A stretch of 64,000 bases of DNA, taken from Chlamydiia bacterium. GTDB lineage: Bacteria; Chlamydiota; Chlamydiia; Chlamydiales; GCA-2402025. Within the stretch, counting starts at the first letter, position 1. Each line of letters opens with the position of its first letter. This document shows, piece by piece, positions 16,597 through 23,619 of this stretch. Location of the stretch: contig JAUICV010000001.1 of assembly GCA_030427725.1 (NCBI GenBank), positions 669,298 through 733,297 on the forward strand, in the 5' to 3' direction. The notes beneath the pieces are model-generated. The model was not told the origin of the DNA. It worked only from the letters and a program-made list of their open reading frames with translations, and ran no database searches. Made by a program: the position numbers and the translations under genes.

Positions 16597-17135
16597 TGGA
16601 TAGACGTATCAATAGTTGCGCAATAACCTATACAATTTCTACATTTCAAGCTAGGCTGGAGTTTTAGTTTAATTAAAACTCCAGATTAATGTAGCCGTTC
16701 GGCTCAATTAAAATTTTGTATAAAATCTCATATATTTAACGTTAGGAAAGATTATGGAGAATATCTGTTCTTAATTTCACCTGTTTATCTACTTTTACAA
16801 GAGTAAATGTCGTAGAGGAATTCATTGTGTCTAGTATCACTCACCCGGTATTAGGTTTTCGTTCAATAGTCTCTTTTATTTTCAAATTTTACCTCATCAT
16901 TCGCTTGTGGAGAGATTTTGAATAGTCGGATCTTCTTGCAGTCACTTTTTGAATCACAAAAAGTTAGGCAGTTTTTATTAACACATAAAATATAATTTTT
17001 TATTTGATTAAAGTCTCATATATTTTCACTGATTACCCTTTTAAAATATTTAGATTCTTGCTAGTTTAAATGCTTAAAATAATGTCACAAATTAAAAAGA
17101 ACGCTCTACATAACAACCCTATTTAAAATAAAATT
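16597..17135. other. 539-base gap between the NEL gene and tsaD
   Basis: It begins with two adjacent hairpins (16656-16711). Further on, a GTG frame at 16827-16925 would give a 32-residue hydrophobic peptide (MSSITHPVLGFRSIVSFIF...) with AGAGGA seven bases before it, and ATGGAG at 16754 opens a six-codon frame after TAGGAAAG. Neither is long enough to call as a gene; they may be remnants of a decayed gene. No tRNA or insertion sequence ends were seen. Confidence 0.45.
16656..16711 (+). terminator. Two consecutive hairpins after the NEL gene
   Basis: First hairpin: CTGGAGTTTTA (16656-16666) and TAAAACTCCAG (16674-16684), 11 perfect pairs. Second: TTAAT-GT-AGCCG (16686-16697) and CGGCT-CA-ATTAA (16700-16711) with a TT loop. 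Only a short T-rich tail (AATTTTGT) follows. They probably end the NEL transcript, but the paired arrangement is unusual for a simple terminator. Confidence 0.45.
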
Positions 17136-18158
17136 ATGAATGTTTTAGGTATTGAAACAACTTGCGATGAAACGGCTTGCTCTGTCGTTAAGGACGGAAA
17201 AACCATCTTATCTAATGTCTTGTCCTCTCAGATCGAGTCCCATACAAGATATGGAGGGGTCTATCCAGAGTTAGCTTCTAGGCTTCATGTTGATAGATGT
17301 GTTCCGATGATAGATCTAGCTTTAAAAGAAGCTAATCTTAGCAAATCTGATATAGATCTTATTGGAGTCTCCTATACGCCAGGACTCATCGGAGCCATTA
17401 CCATAGGACTAAACTCTGCCAAAGCGCTGAGCACCGCTTTAAACATTCCTTATATTGGTATACATCACATTGAGGCCCATCTCTATGCTGCTATGATGAG
17501 CTCTAAAGACACACTTAATTTCCCAGCACTTGGAGTTGTTCTCTCTGGTGGTCATACCCTCTTATTAAAGATTCATAATATTGGGTCTTATGAAATCATC
17601 TCCCAAACAGTTGATGATGCTATTGGAGAAGCTTTCGATAAGGTAGCAAGAATGCTTAACCTGCCTTATCCTGGCGGACCTGAAATAGAAAAACTAGCAA
17701 AGATTGGTGACCCAAACGCCTACGATTTCAAAGCTGGTTTCGTTAAAACGAAACCTTTACACTTTTCTTTTAGCGGTCTTAAAACGAACGTCTTGTATAC
17801 AATATCAGGCCCAAATGCTAAAAAATCTCAGGATAATTTACCTCTTCAACAAAAAGCTGACATTGCAGCAAGTTTTCAAAGAGCAGCATTTTCAGATGTT
17901 GTAAAAAAAGCTTTTAAAGCCGCTTCAACTTTTGATTGTAAAGCTATTTACTTAGGTGGAGGCGTTACGCAAAGCGCAGCCTTAAAATCCATGTTTGATA
18001 AAGAAAATCACCTAAAAATCCCTTTAAACTTTCCTGAGCAAGGACTTTCTTTAGACAACGGAGCGATGATTGCAGGTCTTGCTTATCATAAGTTTCTTTC
18101 ACAAAAAACATCCGATCCTTTGGATTTGAAAGCAAAACCAAGAACAGCGATCTGCTAA
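17136..18158 (+). CDS. tsaD: tRNA N6-threonylcarbamoyladenosine synthase subunit TsaD
   Basis: TsaD (Gcp) transfers threonylcarbamoyl to A37 of ANN-decoding tRNAs, with TsaB and TsaE. The 340-residue ASKHA-fold protein begins MNVLGIETTCDETACSVV, has the metal-binding HHIEAHLYA (H110-x3-H114 type motif), LSGGHTLLL and the C-terminal LGGGVTQSAALK. Full length. No clear Shine-Dalgarno precedes the ATG. It is universal and gives no lineage information beyond core genome status. Confidence 0.97.
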   Translation: MNVLGIETTCDETACSVVKDGKTILSNVLSSQIESHTRYGGVYPELASRLHVDRCVPMIDLALKEANLSKSDIDLIGVSYTPGLIGAITIGLNSAKALSTALNIPYIGIHHIEAHLYAAMMSSKDTLNFPALGVVLSGGHTLLLKIHNIGSYEIISQTVDDAIGEAFDKVARMLNLPYPGGPEIEKLAKIGDPNAYDFKAGFVKTKPLHFSFSGLKTNVLYTISGPNAKKSQDNLPLQQKADIAASFQRAAFSDVVKKAFKAASTFDCKAIYLGGGVTQSAALKSMFDKENHLKIPLNFPEQGLSLDNGAMIAGLAYHKFLSQKTSDPLDLKAKPRTAIC

Positions 18159-18203
18159 AACCTCATTTTTTAAGTCTTTAAAAACCCTTTTTTAGAGTTT
18201 TCC

Positions 18204-18232
18204 TTGTTCTTTTTACCAATTCCTCATAAAAT
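18204..18232 (+). promoter_or_regulatory. Possible promoter for rpmG-lolE-lolD
   Basis: TTGTTC (18204-18209), 17-base spacer, TAAAAT (18227-18232; five of six). It lies 52 bases upstream of the rpmG ATG. Confidence 0.35.
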
Positions 18233-18284
18233 GATGCTTCCTATAAATTATTTAAAGAATAAAATACGGTATTCGAGGCTCACA

Positions 18285-18446
18285 ATGGCAAAAAAAGGCG
18301 CTAGAGAAAAAATTAAAATGAAAAGCACAGAAAGCAGTTCAGTCTATTGGACAATGAAAAATAAAAGAAACTGCCCTGAGCGTCTAGAGAGAAGAAAATA
18401 CGATAAGCTTCTTCAAAAGCACGTTGTTTTTAAAGAAGCTAAATAA
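18285..18446 (+). CDS. rpmG: 50S ribosomal protein L33
   Basis: A 53-residue basic ribosomal protein of the large subunit: [15 protein letters not shown], then [20 protein letters not shown] and the C-terminal HVVFKEAK, close to the chlamydial L33 pattern. I chose the ATG at 18285 over the upstream frame opening at 18204 because GAGG lies seven bases before it and L33 homologues begin here. Only one of the four zinc-ribbon cysteines remains, so it is the zinc-free form. rpmG followed by a lolE-like permease and lolD is the order I recall in C. trachomatis (CT150-CT152). Confidence 0.93.
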   Translation: MAKKGAREKIKMKSTESSSVYWTMKNKRNCPERLERRKYDKLLQKHVVFKEAK

Positions 18447-18467
18447 GCTTTTTAAAAACAATTTTGT

Positions 18468-20597
18468 ATGTTTGAATATTTCATCGCGAAAAAGTACTTA
18501 GTTCCAAAGAAAAAACAACTTTCAGTCACTTTAATCGCGATGATGTCTGTTGCTGTCATCTCCTTGGTGGTTTGGCTTGTTTTACTTTTTCTTTCAGTGA
18601 CTGAAGGAATAGAGAAGACGTGGCTAAAAAAACTGACTAATCTGAATGCTCCTGTAAAAATAACTCCAACTAAAGAGTACTATAATTCGTATTATCATCT
18701 AATCGACTCACAGTCCTTAGAATCGGATTTTACGACTAAAAGCCTTAGAGAAAAAAGACTCTCAACAGTAACTGATCCTTACGATCCATCAGAAGATCCG
18801 GAATTAAGCCCTTACTTTCCTAAAGCAGATTTAAATGAACAAGGTGAGGTCAAAGATCTTGTCAAAGAGCTTTGTTCATCTATTGAATCTTTGAAGGAAA
18901 AGGTTCCAAGTCTTGTTATTTCAGATTTTGTAGCAAGCGGAGCATTATTGAAGCTTAAGCTAATTAGAGAGCACATGCCAGGCATCCCAGGCTCTGGATT
19001 AGAGCAGAACTTTTTAACTCAAATGACCTACCTAGCTCCCTTAAGCGAGGAGAGCTATCACCTTCAGAAGTTATTGTTAAAACCTCGCACAGAAGATGCT
19101 AAACATCTATTTTTTCTCTCATCACTATCTGAAAACAAAGAGCTAACAGATGAGCCTGAAAACATAAAAAAAGCTTCATTAAACACATTTCAAAATCGAC
19201 TCGAAAATCTATTATCTTATATCAAAATTGAAAAACTCCAGACTGGTCAAAGCCATTTTGAAATTAATCCAAGAGACCTTCCTGATAACATCTCTTTAAA
19301 AGCCTCTGCATACTTAAACAATGGGGCTATTTCACATGTTTTAATACCAAATCATGTCTCTAACTCTTTTAAGAAAAACCAACACTTAAATTCTTCAATT
19401 CTCTCTTACGGCACTCTAACTAAAAGAAATGGAAAACTCTTCTTCTCCACCTCAGATAAAAAATTCGATCAAATACACATCAATGCTCCTCTATATATAG
19501 AAGATACGACTACATTCGACGCCAGATGCATCACTTCTTCTTTTGATAATATTTCTCGTGTAGAAGAACTTTCTTTTGAGCTTAAAACTGTGCTACAAAA
19601 CCAAAAATTCACTTTCTACGCTCCTTTAAAAGGTCTTAAAATCACCTCCTCTAGCTTCTTAGATATTTCTAACGAAATCTCCCCTCCACCTTGGCCTTAC
19701 TATACTAAAGAAAGTCGGTTAATTCACATAAACCACACCCCTGGCAAAGATAATGCAGTTATCTTACCAAAACAGTACAAAGATTCTGGTGTTTTAATAG
19801 GCGATCGAGGTTTTTTATCTTACGGAGCCGCTACAGCAAACACGATTCAAGAACAAAGACTCCCGGTTTATGTTGCTGGATTTTATGACCCTGGCATTAT
19901 GGCAGTCGGGGCGAAATGCGCTTTAATGCACCCCGATATCATTCATCAAATTTCAACTAGCTCACAAAGTTTCACTTTAGATAAGAACTTAGCCAGCGGA
20001 TTCCAAATATGGTTTGATAATCTAGACCAAACCAAACAAGTTAAACTAGAGATCGAAAATCTTTTGAAAGCCAATGGGCTTTCTAAATACTTCACTGTAA
20101 CTAGCTTTTATGAATATGATTTTGCTAAAGATCTTATGACGCAATTCCAAAGCGATAAAAACTTATTTTCTTTAATTGGCATTATTATCTTAATCGTTGC
20201 TTGCTCTAACATCATTTCGTTTTTGGTTCTTATGGTTAATGATAAGAAAAAAGAAATTGGCATTTTGCAAGCTATGGGGGCATCAAAAACTAGTTTAGCT
20301 TTGATTTTTTCATCCCTTGGTATTTTTATTGGGCTTATTGGAAGTCTTATAGGAACGAGCCTTTCACTTCTAACCTTAAAAAACATAGATAAAGTCACAA
20401 AATTTTTAAGCCTTATCCAAGGACATGAAGCCTTTAACTCAGCCTATTATGGAGACTCACTACCAAACTCATTAAGCTCTTCTGCTGTTTTATTTGTTCT
20501 GATCGCTACACCTATTGTCTCTCTTTTAGCAGGGCTAATTCCAGCAAGAAAAGCCTGCAAAGTGCAGCCGGCTCAAACATTGAGGTCTGATGTATGA
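18468..20597 (+). CDS. lolE: LolC/LolE-type ABC transporter permease with enlarged periplasmic region
   Basis: Inner membrane permease of the FtsX/LolCE family, probably partnered with the ATPase encoded next for releasing lipoproteins to the outer membrane. TM1 is at about residues 20-45 (SVTLIAMMSVAVISLVVWLVLLF); the C-terminal FtsX core, about residues 565-700, has three segments and the coupling motif KKKEIGILQAMGAS. At 709 residues it is far longer than the ~410 residues of E. coli LolC/E; the extra sequence lies in the periplasmic part (about 50-560). The stop overlaps the lolD start. Only one permease gene is present, suggesting a homodimer. Confidence 0.85.
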   Translation: MFEYFIAKKYLVPKKKQLSVTLIAMMSVAVISLVVWLVLLFLSVTEGIEKTWLKKLTNLNAPVKITPTKEYYNSYYHLIDSQSLESDFTTKSLREKRLSTVTDPYDPSEDPELSPYFPKADLNEQGEVKDLVKELCSSIESLKEKVPSLVISDFVASGALLKLKLIREHMPGIPGSGLEQNFLTQMTYLAPLSEESYHLQKLLLKPRTEDAKHLFFLSSLSENKELTDEPENIKKASLNTFQNRLENLLSYIKIEKLQTGQSHFEINPRDLPDNISLKASAYLNNGAISHVLIPNHVSNSFKKNQHLNSSILSYGTLTKRNGKLFFSTSDKKFDQIHINAPLYIEDTTTFDARCITSSFDNISRVEELSFELKTVLQNQKFTFYAPLKGLKITSSSFLDISNEISPPPWPYYTKESRLIHINHTPGKDNAVILPKQYKDSGVLIGDRGFLSYGAATANTIQEQRLPVYVAGFYDPGIMAVGAKCALMHPDIIHQISTSSQSFTLDKNLASGFQIWFDNLDQTKQVKLEIENLLKANGLSKYFTVTSFYEYDFAKDLMTQFQSDKNLFSLIGIIILIVACSNIISFLVLMVNDKKKEIGILQAMGASKTSLALIFSSLGIFIGLIGSLIGTSLSLLTLKNIDKVTKFLSLIQGHEAFNSAYYGDSLPNSLSSSAVLFVLIATPIVSLLAGLIPARKACKVQPAQTLRSDV

Positions 20598-21262
20598 TTG
20601 AGTTAAAGGATGCTAGCAAAAGCTTTTTTTTTCCTGAAAAAATAGATATTTTGAAAGAACTGAATTTAAAACTAGAACCTGGCAATTCCTACGCTATCAC
20701 AGGCCCTTCTGGAGTTGGCAAAAGCACCCTTTTAAGCCTTTTAGGTTCTTTAGAACAACCAACAAGCGGACACATCTTAATCAACGGAACAGACTTAAGC
20801 AAAATAGACGCAAACACATACAGAAGAGATCATGTTGGTCTTATCTTTCAGTCTTATAATTTACTAGAAGATTATACGGCTTTGGAAAATGTTTTAGTCC
20901 CGGCTATGATTGCTAGAAAAAAAACATCCATAGGGTCTGACGCTTACACAAGAGCTCTGATGCTGATTGAAAAAGTTGGTCTTCAAAATAGAGTCAATCA
21001 CTTAGCAAAACAATTATCAGGTGGAGAAAAGCAAAGGGTAGCTATTGCAAGAGCTTTATGTAATAATCCTAAACTCATTTTAGCAGATGAGCCTACTGGT
21101 AATTTAGATGAAGCTCATTCAAAGTCTATTCACTCCCTTCTAATTGACCTCACTCAAGAGTTTCACAAAACACTTGTTGTTGTTACACACGATCTGCAAC
21201 TTGCAAATTTATGCAACCACAAATACCTTTTAAAAAATGGTCATCTACGACTGGTAAATTAA
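20594..21262 (+). CDS. lolD: Lipoprotein-releasing ABC transporter ATPase LolD-like
   Basis: A 222-residue MacB/LolD-class ATPase: Walker A GPSGVGKST (about 38-46), Q-loop IFQSYNLL, signature LSGGEKQRVAIARAL, Walker B LILADEPTGNLD and switch VVVTHD. The Q-loop tail YNLLEDYTALENV is typical of the MacB/LolD family. The ATG overlaps the permease stop by four bases, so the two are co-translated as one complex at the inner membrane. All catalytic motifs are intact. Confidence 0.93.
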   Translation: MIELKDASKSFFFPEKIDILKELNLKLEPGNSYAITGPSGVGKSTLLSLLGSLEQPTSGHILINGTDLSKIDANTYRRDHVGLIFQSYNLLEDYTALENVLVPAMIARKKTSIGSDAYTRALMLIEKVGLQNRVNHLAKQLSGGEKQRVAIARALCNNPKLILADEPTGNLDEAHSKSIHSLLIDLTQEFHKTLVVVTHDLQLANLCNHKYLLKNGHLRLVN

Positions 21263-21329
21263 GTAATTTTCCCTTATTTATAATTCTAAATCTTGTACAA
21301 TAACCTCATTGGACTAAAGGGAGACTTTT

Positions 21330-22664
21330 ATGCGACTTGTAATGATAGGGACAGGCTATGTTGGACTTGTAAGTGGAGCTTGTTTTGCTCACCTTGGACA
21401 CGATGTCACTTGCCTTGATATTGACGAAACAAAAATCAACAAATTGCAAAAAGGCATCTCCCCTATTTATGAACCAGGTCTTGAAAAACTTTTAAAAACT
21501 AACATCGAGGAAAAAAAACTAAAGTTTACTTCAGATGTTAAGCAAGCAATCCAAGACGCTGAGGTTTGTTTTTTAACCCTGCCGACTCCCTCAACCGATG
21601 AAGGAAAAGCCGAGTTAAGTTATATCCTAAGTGCAGCAGATCAATTAGCTGACATGATGGATGAATATAAACTCATAGTCATCAAATCCACAGTGCCCCC
21701 AAAAACTTGCCATATGCTGAGAGAGCACATCCATAAACGCTTAGAGTCTTTAAATAAACATTACAATTTTGATGTTGTTTCTAATCCTGAGTTTTTAAGA
21801 GAAGGCTCAGCTGTTTATGATTTTATGAATCCAGATAGAATTATCATTGGAGCTGATAATGAATCATGCTTTGATCAAATCAAAGCTTTATACGCTCCAC
21901 TACACCTTGATAACTCTAAACTAATCACCATGGATACCGTTTCATCTGAAATGACTAAATATGCAGCAAATTCAATGCTAGCAACTAGGATATCATTTAT
22001 GAATGAGCTTTCTGGTCTTTGTGAAAAAATTGGAGCAAATATAGAAAATGTTCGAGTTGGTATTGGATCAGATCAACGCATAGGCCACCAATTTCTAAGA
22101 GCCGGTGTTGGGTTTGGAGGCTCCTGTTTTCCAAAAGATATACGGGCTCTTATCGCTTCTTCAAAACAATATGATTATGAAATGCCCATTCTAACGGCAG
22201 TTGAATCGATCAATAGGAAACAAAAGAAACTTCTCGCTCAAAAAATAAAAAGCTATTTCAACTCCAAAGGCGGCCTCAAAGGAAAAACTATTGCTATTTG
22301 GGGGATCTCCTTCAAACCAGAAACAGATGACATTAGAGAAGCTCCATCAATAGAACTTATCAAAGAGCTCATAAACCAAGGCGCTTCTTTACGACTCTAT
22401 GACCCAGTAGCCATGAACAATGCTCAGCTAGAGCTCTCAACTCTTTCAAACCTAAAATGGTGTGAAGATGAGTATGAAGCATCTGAGGGTGCTGATGCGG
22501 TTGCTTTAGTCACAGAGTGGCAACAGTTCAAATTAACAGATTTAGAATCAATCTTAGATCAAATGAGCGGTAAAGCTTTATTTGATGGAAGGAACCATTA
22601 TCTAGAACACGATCTTAGAGAAAAGGGATTTGAGTATTTTGCCATCGGAATGCCAACTAGCTAG
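21330..22664 (+). CDS. ugd: UDP-glucose 6-dehydrogenase
   Basis: Oxidises UDP-glucose to UDP-glucuronate with two NAD+. The 444-residue protein begins with the Rossmann motif MIGTGYVGLVSGACFA and has the catalytic cysteine in GVGFGGSCFPKD, with KSTVPP and GISFKPETDDIREAPS typical of the UDP-sugar dehydrogenase family. A strong AAGGGAGA site precedes the ATG. As I recall Chlamydia trachomatis lacks this enzyme; with the sugar transferase at 26513 it suggests that this organism makes a uronate-containing surface polysaccharide or lipid A/LPS sugar. Confidence 0.95.
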   Translation: MRLVMIGTGYVGLVSGACFAHLGHDVTCLDIDETKINKLQKGISPIYEPGLEKLLKTNIEEKKLKFTSDVKQAIQDAEVCFLTLPTPSTDEGKAELSYILSAADQLADMMDEYKLIVIKSTVPPKTCHMLREHIHKRLESLNKHYNFDVVSNPEFLREGSAVYDFMNPDRIIIGADNESCFDQIKALYAPLHLDNSKLITMDTVSSEMTKYAANSMLATRISFMNELSGLCEKIGANIENVRVGIGSDQRIGHQFLRAGVGFGGSCFPKDIRALIASSKQYDYEMPILTAVESINRKQKKLLAQKIKSYFNSKGGLKGKTIAIWGISFKPETDDIREAPSIELIKELINQGASLRLYDPVAMNNAQLELSTLSNLKWCEDEYEASEGADAVALVTEWQQFKLTDLESILDQMSGKALFDGRNHYLEHDLREKGFEYFAIGMPTS

Positions 22665-23535
22665 AACTAACTTAGAAAAAGTACAAGGTTTAAAACTCTT
22701 AATTGATAACCGTTTAGAGGCTCTTTTTCAAGATCAAGCAATCCCACAGAAAGAAGTGATTGAAGCTGCCAGATATTCACTTTTAGGCCCTGGTAAAAGA
22801 TTAAGACCATTATTTGTTTTATCAGCTCTAAAAGATTTAGGTATTCCTTTAGAGGCTGGATTAGATCCTGCAATAGCTATTGAAATGATTCACACCTATA
22901 CTCTCATCCATGATGATTTACCTTGTATGGATAACGATGATCTCAGGCGTGGTAGGCCAACACTTCATAAAGTTTATTCAGAATCTACAGCTCTTCTTGC
23001 AGGCGATTATCTCCTCACCTACGCTTTTGAAATTTTAGCTAAATCAAAGCAATTAACTCCTGAGCAACGCTTAAAACTAATTGCTATATTATCTTCTAGA
23101 TCCGGTTTAAAAGGAGCCATAGGAGGCCAAATTGTCGATATGAAAAGCGAAGGACAAGATATCTCTTGGGAAATGGTGCAATTTATGCACCTTCATAAAA
23201 CAGCAGCTTTATTTACCGCAGCTTTAGAGTTTGTCTCGATTATCGCCAATTTTCCTCCAAAAGAGCACTATGTACTACAAACCGTTGGAAGGAACTTTGG
23301 AGTAGCTTTTCAGATCATAAACGACCTCTATGACGATTTTTGCCCCGATAGCCCCCCTTTATCAGATATTACCAGCCAAAAAGCTACAGCTTTATCTACC
23401 TTAGGCCACGCCAATGCTAAAAAAAAGGCTCAAAAGCTCTTAGAAGAGTCCATCAATGGCCTCACCTCCTTAAAACCTCCATTTAAATCACTTAACTACT
23501 TAATAGTAAATATCTTAAAAACCCACTTTTTTTAG
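22630..23535 (+). CDS. ispA: Polyprenyl (farnesyl/geranylgeranyl) diphosphate synthase
   Basis: Short-chain trans-prenyltransferase condensing DMAPP and IPP from the MEP pathway. GPGKRLRPLF is the IPP-binding region and HDDLPCMDNDDLRRG the first aspartate-rich motif (D-D-x4-D type as in bacterial FPP synthases). The second motif reads INDLYDDF, so its first Asp is Asn; this is unusual. Start codons are TTG only: 22630 overlaps ugd by 35 bases but lies one base from AGGGA; TTG at 22639 has better spacing from the same site. Product length cannot be fixed from sequence by eye. Confidence 0.88.
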   Translation: MSILPSECQLARTNLEKVQGLKLLIDNRLEALFQDQAIPQKEVIEAARYSLLGPGKRLRPLFVLSALKDLGIPLEAGLDPAIAIEMIHTYTLIHDDLPCMDNDDLRRGRPTLHKVYSESTALLAGDYLLTYAFEILAKSKQLTPEQRLKLIAILSSRSGLKGAIGGQIVDMKSEGQDISWEMVQFMHLHKTAALFTAALEFVSIIANFPPKEHYVLQTVGRNFGVAFQIINDLYDDFCPDSPPLSDITSQKATALSTLGHANAKKKAQKLLEESINGLTSLKPPFKSLNYLIVNILKTHFF

Positions 23536-23567
23536 AAAACTCTCTCAAAGAAAGGTGTAGTAATTAT

Positions 23568-23596
23568 TTGAATTAAAAATATTTTTATGTTAAGAT
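23568..23596 (+). promoter_or_regulatory. Promoter for the Ulp1-like protease operon
   Basis: TTGAAT (23568-23573), 17-base spacer, TAAGAT (23591-23596), followed by the purine-rich ribosome site AAGAGAGAG and the ATG at 23620. The gap from the preceding gene is only 84 bases, but there is no overlap, so independent transcription is likely. Confidence 0.42.
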
Positions 23597-23619
23597 ATTA
23601 TTAAGATAAGAGAGAGATT

